Source of the DNA: Acholeplasmatales bacterium
Lineage (GTDB): Bacteria > Bacillota_I > Bacilli_A > Acholeplasmatales > Acholeplasmataceae
Assembly: GCA_031284605.1 (NCBI GenBank)
Contig: JAITXV010000130.1
Coordinates: 1 to 56,236, forward strand
Direction of reading: 5' to 3'
Length of the DNA stretch: 56,236 nt
Below the pieces are notes generated by a model. It was not told the origin of the DNA and searched no databases. It saw only the letters and a program-made list of their open reading frames with translations. Below, in pieces: positions 35,557 to 44,166 of the stretch. Position 1 is the first letter of the stretch, and every line of letters begins with the position of its first letter. The position numbers and the translations under genes were made by a program.

Positions 35557-36024
35557 ATGGAAAAAAATGAAAGAAAGAAGAAAGTATTAGAATTTATTAA
35601 ATTTATGCTGTTTATGGCTGGTGCTGGTATCATCCAAATAGTAACTTTTACTATAATGAATGAATTATTACATTTTAGAGTTTGGTTATCTATATTTTTA
35701 TCTGTACTTTTTAGTGTCATATTTAGTTTTACTTTAAACCGTAAATTTACCTTTAAAGAAGCTAATAACGTAATAATAGCTATGATTGAAGTAGCACTTT
35801 ATTACGTAGTATTTACACCATTATCCACTATCTTTTCTGACTATATGGAAACAAAAATGAATGAGTATTTAATTTTAGCTATAGTAATGTTTACTAACTT
35901 AGTAACTGAGTATTTATATAATAAATTCTTTGTTTACCGAAAAAGAAAAAAGCCTGAAATTGAGTGTAAACCAAATACAGAAATTGATGAAGAAACAATA
36001 AAAAGCGAAAATATAGGAAATTAA
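35557..36024 (+). CDS. GtrA-like membrane protein
   Basis: A 155-residue protein with four membrane helices and the two repeated GtrA features SFTLNRKFTF (about 60-69) and LYNKFFVYRKRK (about 123-134). GtrA-like proteins are thought to help move polyprenyl-linked sugars across the membrane. A TATAAT-like promoter lies just before the ATG and no ribosome binding site is visible, so translation may be leaderless. Partner glycosyltransferases are not in the window. Confidence 0.8.
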   Translation: MEKNERKKKVLEFIKFMLFMAGAGIIQIVTFTIMNELLHFRVWLSIFLSVLFSVIFSFTLNRKFTFKEANNVIIAMIEVALYYVVFTPLSTIFSDYMETKMNEYLILAIVMFTNLVTEYLYNKFFVYRKRKKPEIECKPNTEIDEETIKSENIGN

Positions 36025-36087
36025 TAGTTCAAACATTTACTTATCTTAGTGTTACTATGATATAATATAAAAATAAAGGAGATAATT

Positions 36088-36558
36088 ATGAAAAAAATTA
36101 CGAAATTATTAGTTACTGGATTATTATTAATTGTATTAAGCTTTAGTTTATTATCCTGCCAAGGAAAAGATAAATATAAAGAATATGCTGGGGTGTATGC
36201 TGTTAGTGAATACTTATATTACACATACAACAACACAACAGGAGCTGCTCTTGTACCAAAGACAGCTGCAGAGTTGGCTGCTACTGACGAATGGATTGAA
36301 CTAAAAGCAGATGGAACTTTTCTTTATCACGAAAATGAAGAAGATTTTATAGGCGGAGAAACTCACGTTGTTAACGATAGTGGAACTTACACTGTTAGTG
36401 TAAATGATGGTGTAACAGAATTAACTTTAGAACAAAGCCATGACGGAATGGTAACTGTATATAAATATACTTATTCTAATAACACTTTGGTTTATACAGT
36501 ATATGCTGAACTTGGAGTTAACGGAGTTCAAACTAAAGTAACTTATACAAAAAAATAA
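36088..36558 (+). CDS. small lipoprotein, lipocalin-like
   Basis: A 156-residue protein with a lipoprotein signal (SLLSCQGK, Cys about 24). The mature part reads as an eight-stranded small barrel (YAGVYAVSEY..., WIELKADGTFLYHENEE, GTYTVSV...LTLEQS, KYTYSNNTLVYTV), reminiscent of lipocalin-like or DUF5640-type domains. Exact function unknown. AAAGGAG precedes the ATG. Confidence 0.75.
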   Translation: MKKITKLLVTGLLLIVLSFSLLSCQGKDKYKEYAGVYAVSEYLYYTYNNTTGAALVPKTAAELAATDEWIELKADGTFLYHENEEDFIGGETHVVNDSGTYTVSVNDGVTELTLEQSHDGMVTVYKYTYSNNTLVYTVYAELGVNGVQTKVTYTKK

Positions 36559-36576
36559 ATTAAATTGTACATCTAA

Positions 36577-36613
36577 ATAAAAACCCAAGAATTAAAAATT
36601 CTCGGGCTTTTTA
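36577..36613. terminator. bidirectional terminator
   Basis: AAAAACCCAAGAATT and AATTCTCGGGCTTTTT form a stem with one mismatch around a short loop. It lies across the end of the Nudix gene (minus) and behind the lipoprotein (plus), serving both. Confidence 0.8.
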
Positions 36614-37191
36614 TTTATGTTTTTATAATAAAATGCTTCTAACAACAATTTAGATTGATAGCCAATATTAGGAGAACTATTAATTATATCCAAAATCTCA
36701 TTATATTTAATAACTCTAACATTAATACGTTCAGAAGGATCTAAATGTTGGCTAACAGGTGTTACTTCAACTTCTGCTTCAACTGTGATAATACTTTCAT
36801 CACTTAATCCAGGACTAGTAAAAAATGGTCCATCTTTTTTAATAACTCTCTTTATAATATATCCAGTTTCTTCCTCTAATTCTCTTTTAGCAGAAAAACT
36901 AACATCTTCATTTTCTTCAATTAACCCAGCAGGAAGACCAAGCAAATACTTATCTACCGCTATTCTATATTCCTCAATTAATACTACATAGATTTCATTA
37001 TCTTTTATAAACCATGGTAATATTCTTACTGCATCACTTTTAATATTTTTGAAGTTAAGCGCTAAATCTTCTATTTTAGGTTTTCTTGAAGCGAATTGAT
37101 AATATTTTTCCATATCTTTATCTTTTACCAAATACATATTAAGATGACTATTTTGTGTTTGTTTTATTATTTCTAAATTTTTCTTTTTCAT
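36592..37191 (-). CDS. Nudix hydrolase, ADP-ribose pyrophosphatase-like
   Basis: A 199-residue protein with a complete Nudix box GLIEENEDVSFSAKRELEEETGY (about 93-115, the G-x5-E-x7-R-E-U-x-E-E pattern), preceded by LLGLPAG as in ADP-ribose pyrophosphatases. It probably cleaves ADP-ribose or related nucleoside diphosphate sugars. It is the last gene of a minus-strand group with the NatAB-type exporter, six bases behind. Confidence 0.88.
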   Translation of the reverse strand: MKKKNLEIIKQTQNSHLNMYLVKDKDMEKYYQFASRKPKIEDLALNFKNIKSDAVRILPWFIKDNEIYVVLIEEYRIAVDKYLLGLPAGLIEENEDVSFSAKRELEEETGYIIKRVIKKDGPFFTSPGLSDESIITVEAEVEVTPVSQHLDPSERINVRVIKYNEILDIINSSPNIGYQSKLLLEAFYYKNINKKPENF

Positions 37192-37197
37192 ATCTTT

Positions 37198-38352
37198 TTA
37201 CTTTCTAAACATTATCCTTTCGCTGTTATACATTTTAGTTAAAATAAAAGTAATAAGTACTACATAAACAACATTAGAAACAATTGTTATAATAAACTGA
37301 GTTATATTGACGTTTATAGTAAATATTTGATAAAGTATTTGACTAGAATTATATAAAGGAATTAGATATAATAAACTATTTCCAGCTGACCCTGATGTAA
37401 TAAGAGTAGATAACCCTAAAACCATAGATAAAAACATAATTGGTAAACTCATAGTAGAAGCTTGTTGGATAGTTTTAGCATAAGCACTAATAATTGATAC
37501 AATCCCCACTATCAAACTAACTGTAAATAAAAGAGTAACTAATACTAAAATATATTCTTTAGCACCATAAACGTTAGATAAGGTCACCCCAGAACCAATT
37601 AATTTAGGTAAAGATAAAACTACTCCTATAAATGAAGATAATGAAGAAATACTAGCTAAGACTGTTAAAGACATTATTTTACCTAATGCTATATGAGTTC
37701 TAGATACAGGAGTAGCTAAAAGAGTATTGATAGTTCCTCTTTCTTTTTCACCTGCTATTGATTCAGGAGCGAATGCCATGCATCCTTGAAATAAGAAAGT
37801 CATAAGAAGCATAGGTAACATACTAGACATTACTAGAAGACTCATATTTTTAGAAGTATCTCCAGTACTAACATCCTCGTCTAAAACATTAAATCCAATT
37901 AAATCAGCACCATATTTAATTTGTAATAATTGTTCTCTATAAATACTAAGATAAGAAGTAATTTGAGCCGATAATTCAACAGAACTAATTTGTTCGCTAT
38001 TATAATAATATTTTACTGTTGGGGAACCACTATCTAATACTTTAGTTTCAAAATCTTCTTCAAAACTAATTACTATATCCCATCCCTTAGGATTTTTAAT
38101 TTTATCTTCTAATTCAGAATTTTTTATAACCACTATATTATATTCATTAGAGCTTTCTAATATACTAATAAATGTACTTGGAGCACTTTCTACTACTATA
38201 GTTTTTTTACCAGTATTTGTAAGACCACTACCAATAATAGTATATAACAAAAATATAAGTAATCCTGGAATAATAAATGCTGTTAGTATTAAAGTTTTAT
38301 TTTTAAAAACTCTCGCAAATTCTTTTCTCATTATTGTCCATATAATTTTCAT
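37198..38352 (-). CDS. ABC-2 type exporter permease, NatB-like
   Basis: A 384-residue membrane protein: one N-terminal helix (about 20-42), an extracytoplasmic domain (about 45-165) and five or six helices in the C-terminal half, with GEKERGTINTLLATPVSR (about 201-218) as the typical ABC-2 loop. It matches NatB-type permeases of sodium or drug exporters. It pairs with the ATPase two bases upstream. Confidence 0.88.
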   Translation of the reverse strand: MKIIWTIMRKEFARVFKNKTLILTAFIIPGLLIFLLYTIIGSGLTNTGKKTIVVESAPSTFISILESSNEYNIVVIKNSELEDKIKNPKGWDIVISFEEDFETKVLDSGSPTVKYYYNSEQISSVELSAQITSYLSIYREQLLQIKYGADLIGFNVLDEDVSTGDTSKNMSLLVMSSMLPMLLMTFLFQGCMAFAPESIAGEKERGTINTLLATPVSRTHIALGKIMSLTVLASISSLSSFIGVVLSLPKLIGSGVTLSNVYGAKEYILVLVTLLFTVSLIVGIVSIISAYAKTIQQASTMSLPIMFLSMVLGLSTLITSGSAGNSLLYLIPLYNSSQILYQIFTINVNITQFIITIVSNVVYVVLITFILTKMYNSERIMFRK

Positions 38353-38354
38353 GT

Positions 38355-39128
38355 TTACACCTCACGTACGTTTTCTTTGTATAAATCAAAAAAAACATCT
38401 TCTAAATTTTTTTCTTTAGTAATATTTGTAATAAGACCATCTTTTACCATATGTCCATTAATTATAATTCCAACTTTATTACATACTTTTTCAATTAAAG
38501 AAAAAATATGGGTAGACAAAATAATTGTTTTATTTTTAGCTTTTAATTCTAATATATAATCAGTTACAACTTTAGCAGTTAATACATCTAAACCATTAGT
38601 TGGTTCATCAAATATAATAATATCGGGGTCGTGAAGAAGAGAAATCGCAAGAGCGGCTTTTTGTTGCATACCTGTACTAAGTTCGCTTATCTTAACTTCA
38701 CTAAACTCATTAATCCCAAACTTATTAAAAAGTTCTTTTTTTCTCTCATCTTTAAATTCTTTAGTAAGTTTTCTTAAATCTGCATAAAAATCAAATAAAT
38801 AAGACGGAGTAAAAAATGGATCTAATTTTAAATCAGTAGTAAGAAAAGCTATATTTTCTTTGATTTTATTAGGTTCTTTATTTATATCTATATCATTTAT
38901 TAATATACTACCACTTTCGCTTTTAATAAGACCTGCTAACATTCTTAAAGTAGTGGTTTTACCTGCACCATTTGAACCTAGAAGACCATAAATATCTCCT
39001 TTTTCAACTTCAAAAGATAATTCATTCACTGCAATTTTTATTTTGTCTTTTGAATTATTTATTTTCATTTGTTTACTTGACAATATAAATGTTTTTTTAA
39101 TATTATCAACTTTGACTATAGCACCCAT
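38355..39128 (-). CDS. ABC-2 type exporter ATPase, NatA-like
   Basis: A 257-residue ATPase with Walker A GSNGAGKTT (about 50-58), signature LSTGMQQKAALA (a NatA-type LSTGM variant), Walker B IIFDEPTNGLD and H-loop STHIF. It powers the NatB-like permease that follows. GGAGAAAA is found ahead of the ATG. It is divergent from dnaA and its promoter is probably in the oriC region. Confidence 0.92.
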   Translation of the reverse strand: MGAIVKVDNIKKTFILSSKQMKINNSKDKIKIAVNELSFEVEKGDIYGLLGSNGAGKTTTLRMLAGLIKSESGSILINDIDINKEPNKIKENIAFLTTDLKLDPFFTPSYLFDFYADLRKLTKEFKDERKKELFNKFGINEFSEVKISELSTGMQQKAALAISLLHDPDIIIFDEPTNGLDVLTAKVVTDYILELKAKNKTIILSTHIFSLIEKVCNKVGIIINGHMVKDGLITNITKEKNLEDVFFDLYKENVREV

Positions 39129-39229
39129 TGTATTTTCTCCTTTTAATAAAAATATTTTAAAATACTATCTATATTATACCTAAAACAATAATAAATGAAT
39201 CGTTTTATTACTTTTTGTTACTAATGTTA

Positions 39230-39375
39230 ATAACTTATCCACAAGATATCCATATTAGTGGATAAGTGGAAAACTTTATATTATGATAAGTGCCATAAAA
39301 ATGAAAAAAGTTATTCACTTGTCAAATATTTTTAATAAAAGTTATCCACATTTTTCGTGGATAACTTTTAGACAT
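39230..39375. other. origin of replication, dnaA-upstream part (oriC)
   Basis: DnaA-box matches are TTATCCACA at 39235-39243 and 39342-39350 (plus), and on the minus strand TTATCCACT at 39257-39265 and TTATCCACG at 39356-39364; a weaker TTATTCACT lies at 39311-39319. Boxes four and five form a perfect 13-bp inverted repeat, AAAAGTTATCCAC-ATTTTTC-GTGGATAACTTTT. The surrounding DNA is extremely AT-rich. It lies directly before dnaA and very likely also controls dnaA expression. Confidence 0.85.
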
Positions 39376-39436
39376 TTTTTAGATATTTGGATGTAATATA
39401 TGATAACATATAAGTATATCAAAAAAAGGAATAAGC

Positions 39437-40798
39437 ATGCAAAACATTAATGATTTATGGAATAAAATTTTATCAAATTTGAAAGAATATACTAATGAAG
39501 AAGTTTTTGAAGAAGTTTTTGGAAATATTAAAGATATTTATTCAGTAAAAGATAACATAGTTAAAGTTATTGTTGAAAATGCATTTTCTAAAAATAGAAT
39601 AGAGAGGCTTTATATTAACAAAATTAATGAATTAGCTAGTGGATTTGCGAAAGAGGAAATAGAATTTAAATTTATAACTAGAGAAGAAGCTTTAAAAGAA
39701 AAGCAAACAAATGATTCTAATCCTACTAATATTAATAAATTCATTGATACTAATTTAAATAAAACTTACACATTCAATAACTTTATAGTTGGAGAACCTA
39801 ACTTCTTCGCAAGTAGAATGGCATTAAAAGTAGCTGAACAACTAGGATGTGATAACCCTCTATATATATTTGGTGATGTCGGATTAGGAAAAACCCATTT
39901 GATGCAAGCAGTAGGCAACTACGTAGCAGATAAAAATGAAGTAAAAAAAGAAAAATTAAACATTTTATATGTTAAATCAGATGTATTTAGAGAAGATTTT
40001 ACTAAATCTTTAGGTTCTAAAAATATGGAAGATTTTTATAAAAAATATAGAAATTGCGATTTATTACTTGTTGATGATATTCAAATATTATCAGGTTCTA
40101 AACAAACTCAGTCAGAATTCTTTAAATTATTTGATTTTTTATATAATAATAATAAACAAATAGTAATAACAAGTGATAAACCAGCAACAGAACTAAAAGA
40201 TATAATGCCAAGACTAACTAGTCGTTTCTCTCAAGGATTAAGTGTCGATATAGGTACACCCGACAAAGAAATGAGAAAGAAAATATTAAGAAAGAAATTA
40301 GAATTAGAATATCCTTCTGAAGTGACACTTAATGATGATATTTTAGAATATATTGCTAGACTTTTTGATAGCAATATTAGAGAATTAGAAGGGGCTTTAA
40401 AAAGGGTAATATATTACTCTATGATTAATAACCATAGCTTTACTTTAGAGAACGCAAAAGAAAGCTTAGAAAGTTTAGTAAAATCTAAAAAGAAAATAAA
40501 TAATCTAACTCAAAGTAATTACTATAAAATTCAAAGCATTGTATCTGATTATTTTGGAATTACTATTGAAGAACTAATATCTAAACAAAGAAGCGCTAAA
40601 TATATTTTACCCCGCCACATTTCAATGTACCTAATAAAAAAGAATAATGATGTTTCTTTTAAACAAATAGGTGAAATGTTTGGAGGTAAAGATCATTCTA
40701 CAGTTTTAAGTGCTTATGAAAAAATAGAAAAAGATATTAAAAATAATGACCAAACTAAAAAAATAGTGGAAATGCTCACTAAAAAAATAAATATTTAG
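39437..40798 (+). CDS. dnaA: chromosomal replication initiator DnaA
   Basis: A 453-residue initiator that opens the origin. Domain I (about 1-80) and a short linker (about 85-110) precede the AAA+ domain with Walker A GDVGLGKTH (about 145-153), Walker B LLLVDDIQ (about 211-218) and sensor ITSDKP. Domain IV has LPRHISMYLIKK and the DNA-binding signature GGKDHSTVLSAYEKI (about 415-429). Start ATG follows AAAAAAGGAATAAGC. Linker domain II is short, as in small genomes. dnaN follows after 115 bases that carry more DnaA boxes. Confidence 0.97.
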   Translation: MQNINDLWNKILSNLKEYTNEEVFEEVFGNIKDIYSVKDNIVKVIVENAFSKNRIERLYINKINELASGFAKEEIEFKFITREEALKEKQTNDSNPTNINKFIDTNLNKTYTFNNFIVGEPNFFASRMALKVAEQLGCDNPLYIFGDVGLGKTHLMQAVGNYVADKNEVKKEKLNILYVKSDVFREDFTKSLGSKNMEDFYKKYRNCDLLLVDDIQILSGSKQTQSEFFKLFDFLYNNNKQIVITSDKPATELKDIMPRLTSRFSQGLSVDIGTPDKEMRKKILRKKLELEYPSEVTLNDDILEYIARLFDSNIRELEGALKRVIYYSMINNHSFTLENAKESLESLVKSKKKINNLTQSNYYKIQSIVSDYFGITIEELISKQRSAKYILPRHISMYLIKKNNDVSFKQIGEMFGGKDHSTVLSAYEKIEKDIKNNDQTKKIVEMLTKKINI

Positions 40799-40805
40799 CA
40801 TAACT

Positions 40806-40869
40806 TGTGGATAATTTGGTATAATAATAGTGTAGTTAAGCAAAAATTAGAGTTTTCCACTTATCCACC
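40806..40869. other. DnaA-box cluster between dnaA and dnaN
   Basis: TGTGGATAA (40806-40814, minus), TTTTCCACT (40853-40861) and TTATCCACC (40861-40869) match the DnaA box TTATCCACA with zero to two differences. With the cluster upstream of dnaA this gives the two-part origin seen in B. subtilis. GGTATAATAATAG at 40818 is a likely dnaN promoter. Confidence 0.7.
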
Positions 40870-40913
40870 GATACTAATAATAATAACTATAATAAATAAG
40901 GAGAAATAACAAA

Positions 40914-42044
40914 ATGAATTTTAGTATAAATAAAGATGTATTATTAACAAATCTATTAATAGTTTCAAAAGCATTAGCTTCTAAAACAGTTAATCAATTG
41001 TTACAAAGTATAAAACTAGATATAAATGAAGATACAATTACCTTAACTGCTAGTAATGGTGAAATATCTATTAAAAATAGTTTTAAAGATAAAAGTTTAA
41101 AAGTAATTGAAGGAGGAAGTGTTTTAATTCCTGGTAAATACTTTTTAGAAAGTGTAAGGATGATATCTTCTTATACTGTTGAATTTAATTTAATAGATGA
41201 AAACATCATTTCAATTAAATCAGGAACCTTAGAATACAAACTTAACTTATGGAATGTAGAAGACTATCCTAATGTAGACTTTTTAGACTTATTAGATAGT
41301 CTAAAAATAGGAAGCTCTACTTTAAGAACTATAATTAGAGAAGTAGCATTCAATGCTGCTATAAATGATAAGAAACCTATATTAACAGGTATTAATTTTA
41401 AATACTCTAACCATTTATTAACAGTAGTAGCTACTGACTCTTTTAGATTAGCTCGTAAAGAATTAGCACTTGAATTAAATTATAAAGATTTTGAAATAAC
41501 TATTCCTAATAAAAGTTTAGATGAATTATTAAAAATTCTTGAATCGTACGAAGAAGATGTTAATATTTATATAACTTCTAATAAAGTATTATTTAAAATT
41601 AATGATTTATATTTTCAAACTCGTCTTTTAGATGGTCAATATCCTGAAACATCTAGAATTATTCCTTCTTCATTTGATTGTATTTTATGTTTTAATAAAG
41701 TAGACTTATTAACTAGTGTTGAATCTGTTGCTTTATTAGCTACTAGAGAATCAGGAACTAATTTAGGATTTATTAATTTTAGTTTAAGAAGTGATAAAGT
41801 TCTTGAAATAAGAGCTAATAATTCAGAAGTAGGTAATGCTGTTAGAGAACTAATTCCATCAAATGATGTAATTGGTAATAATTTAAAAATATCTTTTAGT
41901 TCAAAATATTTAGTTGATGTATTAAGGAGTTTACAAACTAACGAAATAGTTATGTCTTTTGTGGGTAGTTTTAAACCAATTGTTATAAGAGAATTAAATA
42001 ATAATGAGTTAACTCACTTAATAATCCCAGTGAGAGTTGATTAA
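40914..42044 (+). CDS. dnaN: DNA polymerase III subunit beta (sliding clamp)
   Basis: A 376-residue protein with the three-domain clamp layout, from MNFSINKDVLLTNLLIVSKAL to the terminal HLIIPVRVD. GINFKYSNHLLTVVATDSFRLARKEL in domain 2 is diagnostic. It forms the ring that tethers polymerase to DNA. TAAGGAGA precedes the ATG. The stop shares one base with the start of the DegV gene. Confidence 0.97.
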   Translation: MNFSINKDVLLTNLLIVSKALASKTVNQLLQSIKLDINEDTITLTASNGEISIKNSFKDKSLKVIEGGSVLIPGKYFLESVRMISSYTVEFNLIDENIISIKSGTLEYKLNLWNVEDYPNVDFLDLLDSLKIGSSTLRTIIREVAFNAAINDKKPILTGINFKYSNHLLTVVATDSFRLARKELALELNYKDFEITIPNKSLDELLKILESYEEDVNIYITSNKVLFKINDLYFQTRLLDGQYPETSRIIPSSFDCILCFNKVDLLTSVESVALLATRESGTNLGFINFSLRSDKVLEIRANNSEVGNAVRELIPSNDVIGNNLKISFSSKYLVDVLRSLQTNEIVMSFVGSFKPIVIRELNNNELTHLIIPVRVD

Positions 42045-42946
42045 TGAGAAAAGTACAAATAATTGCAGACTCAACAAGTGATATAAAAAATGTAAAAAGA
42101 ATCATAGATGATTCTAATGTTAATTATTTTTCTTTATATACTAAAAGAAATGTTAAAACACTTCCATTAGGTGTTGATATAGCAGGTATATACTACGCTG
42201 ATGGGGTAGACTTGTCAGTACCAAGTATGTTTGATAAAATTGAAAGTTCTAAAACTATGCCTAAAACAAGTGCTATAAGTCCTCAAAAATTTATAGATTG
42301 TTTTAAAGAATTTATTGATAAAGATATGGATATAGTTTATATATCACTTAGTAGTAAAATCTCAAGTACATATAACAGTGCAGTTATAGCGCTAGAAAGT
42401 TTTGATAAAGATAGAATTTTTGTAATAGATAGTGAATCTTTATCTGCTGGTATTGGCTTGTCAGTTATGAAAGCTTGTGACTTAAGAGATAATGGTTTAA
42501 GTGCTGAAGAAATATGTAATTATATTAATAAATATAAAAAAGGTGTTACAGCTCAATTTGGAATTAATTCATTAGAATTTTTATATAAAGGTGGTAGAGC
42601 TAGTGGTTTAACTTTCTTTATTTCTAAAATAGTTAGAATAAAACCATTGTTAGTTATGAAAGACGGTTCTTTAGTTATAAAAGATAAAATAATGGGTAAA
42701 ACTAAAAAAGTAATAGAAAAGCAATTTGAATATTTTTTAGAAGATTATAAAAATGGGAAAGTAGATACTAGTTATATTTTTGTTACTCATTGTTATGCAT
42801 ATGATTTAAAAGATTGTGTCAAAGAAATGTTTGTTAATGCTAATATCCCACTTGATAACGTATATGAATCTTTATCAGGATGTGTTATATCAAGCCATTG
42901 TGGAAAAGGTACATTAGGAATATTATACGGATTGTTAACTAAATAA
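42044..42946 (+). CDS. DegV family fatty-acid-binding protein
   Basis: A 300-residue protein with the DegV opening VQIIADSTSDI, the conserved PKTSAISPQKF (about 75-85), ISLSSKISSTYNSA, and the second-half motif LEFLYKGGRASG. Proteins of this family bind fatty acids for FakA kinase, supplying exogenous fatty acids to phospholipid synthesis. Start and dnaN stop overlap as TAATG, so translation is coupled. A DegV gene directly behind dnaN is an unusual neighbour; no fakA is in the window. Confidence 0.92.
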   Translation: MRKVQIIADSTSDIKNVKRIIDDSNVNYFSLYTKRNVKTLPLGVDIAGIYYADGVDLSVPSMFDKIESSKTMPKTSAISPQKFIDCFKEFIDKDMDIVYISLSSKISSTYNSAVIALESFDKDRIFVIDSESLSAGIGLSVMKACDLRDNGLSAEEICNYINKYKKGVTAQFGINSLEFLYKGGRASGLTFFISKIVRIKPLLVMKDGSLVIKDKIMGKTKKVIEKQFEYFLEDYKNGKVDTSYIFVTHCYAYDLKDCVKEMFVNANIPLDNVYESLSGCVISSHCGKGTLGILYGLLTK

Positions 42947-42956
42947 AAATAATAAA

Positions 42957-42987
42957 AAAATGCCCTAAATAACTTAGGGCATTTTTT
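42957..42987 (+). terminator. intrinsic terminator
   Basis: AAAATGCCCTAA and TTAGGGCATTTT form a perfect stem with a T-run, ending the dnaN-degV transcript. A (TAA)n-type microsatellite (about 42994-43012) follows. Confidence 0.93.
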
Positions 42988-43074
42988 AATAAAATAATAA
43001 TAATAATAATAATATAATATTAAAGAGTTTCAAGAAAAACATACTAGAAAATAAAAAAGTTTATTATTCTATTT

Positions 43075-43728
43075 TTAATAATAGATAAATTCAAATTTTT
43101 TTAGTTTACAGTAATCATTTTTGCTAAAAGCTATATAAGGTCTAAAACCTACCCAACAGCACCACATAATACCAACAGTTTCTCCACTTGTAGTAATTAG
43201 ATTTCCATACATTACATTTGTATCAAAGTCCCTAGTAACTACAGAATGATCACAACTATAATTATAGTTTGTTTCTTCTACTAATTTTCTATTTCTAATA
43301 TCTAAACTACTACTTTCATGTATTGATATTAGTGACACCTTATCTTTGCAATATACAGTCTTATTCTCTCTAAAGCCAGTTTTTACTGTACAACCACGCA
43401 TAACAGGTTCAATTAAATTTCTTTCTTCTTCATTAAACGCATAATCTAAAAATTCAATATTTAAATATGCTCTAGCGTTGCTATCATAAAAAGAAGTGTA
43501 TTTAGAATTCATATCATTACAAAAAATTTTACAACCACTACCAACAGGTTTCAAAATAATATCACTGATAAAATAATAATACTCATCGTCACTATATAAC
43601 AATGTCCATTTTAATGGTTGTATTAAGTATTTCTTCCCATCATTAACAAATATATCCTCTCCATCTTCAGTACACTCTTTCTGTGGATACTTCCCAAATT
43701 TAATCCTAATGTGCGTATGTTCATCCAT
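43075..43728 (-). CDS. DUF6273-like protein
   Basis: A 217-residue soluble protein. The pattern IKFGKYPQ near the N-terminus, QPLKWTLLYSDDEYYYFISDIIL, ARAYLNIEFLDYAFNEEERNLI, DKVSLIS and a final WVGFRPYIAFSK follows the DUF6273 domain (FG.YPQ..I.W.VL...., LN..F...AF...E...I, D..FLLS, RP). Function unknown; many members are surface or phage-linked. No signal peptide is visible here. It has about 440 bases of non-coding DNA on its 5' side. Confidence 0.7.
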   Translation of the reverse strand: MDEHTHIRIKFGKYPQKECTEDGEDIFVNDGKKYLIQPLKWTLLYSDDEYYYFISDIILKPVGSGCKIFCNDMNSKYTSFYDSNARAYLNIEFLDYAFNEEERNLIEPVMRGCTVKTGFRENKTVYCKDKVSLISIHESSSLDIRNRKLVEETNYNYSCDHSVVTRDFDTNVMYGNLITTSGETVGIMWCCWVGFRPYIAFSKNDYCKLKKFEFIYY

Positions 43729-43996
43729 ATCTCTATCTCTCCTTTTCTTCTACTTATAATAACTGTTTTTTAACTAAATATAAAGAGATTTATTTAATAT
43801 TAATATGACAGTTAAGTAATTTATAAAACTATACTTAAATTATACCAATTTTATTTATAAAACTATAAAATTAATACATTTGTCAATTAACAACAATAAT
43901 ATATAAGTTTTTTATATCCAAAAAGTTCTCTATATATTAATATATAATAGGGAATCATAAACAAAAAACTTAGTTATTTTTAGTTGTGCATTTCCT

Positions 43997-44026
43997 TTGA
44001 CAAAGTATCACAATTTAGTGTATACT
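43997..44026 (+). promoter_or_regulatory. promoter of the phn-type operon
   Basis: TTGACA (43997-44002) and TATACT (44021-44026) are 18 bases apart. A transcript starting around 44033 would begin with the riboswitch. The stretch from 43745 to 43990 holds no gene that I can support. Confidence 0.85.
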
Positions 44027-44035
44027 AGATATTAG

Positions 44036-44117
44036 TAACAATCATATATGTTTGAATTGATGGCTCAAACGTCTCTACCTCGTTGCCTAAAACGAGACTA
44101 TGATAACTATTTTTTTT
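44036..44117 (+). promoter_or_regulatory. purine-class riboswitch (guanine-like) with P1 abutting a U8 tract
   Basis: P1 is ATCATA (44041-44046) with TATGAT (44099-44104); P2 is GTTTGA with TCAAAC around an AUGG-containing loop; J2/3 is GTCTCTACC, close to the consensus GUUUCUACC; P3 is CTCGT with ACGAG around GCCTAAA, whose CC can pair with the GG of L2. J3/1 reads GAC-TATG with C at the position equal to C74 of xpt, the base that selects guanine over adenine. One J2/3 position (U48) is C and J1/2 ends in U where A is usual. A T8 run (44110-44117) follows P1 by a few bases and P1 may extend (TAGT with ACTA), so the aptamer itself could be the terminator. No other expression platform is seen. 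Confidence 0.82.
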
Positions 44118-44166
44118 AAGATTTATTTTGATTGCGTACTAAAAAAAACAAAGAAAGAGGAAAAAG

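Noticed and set aside
44036-44117. 2'-deoxyguanosine or adenine riboswitch
   Set aside because: The J3/1 base equal to position 74 is C, excluding adenine type, and U47/U51 equivalents are kept as in guanine type; the dG classes change these sites. A variant specificity remains possible.
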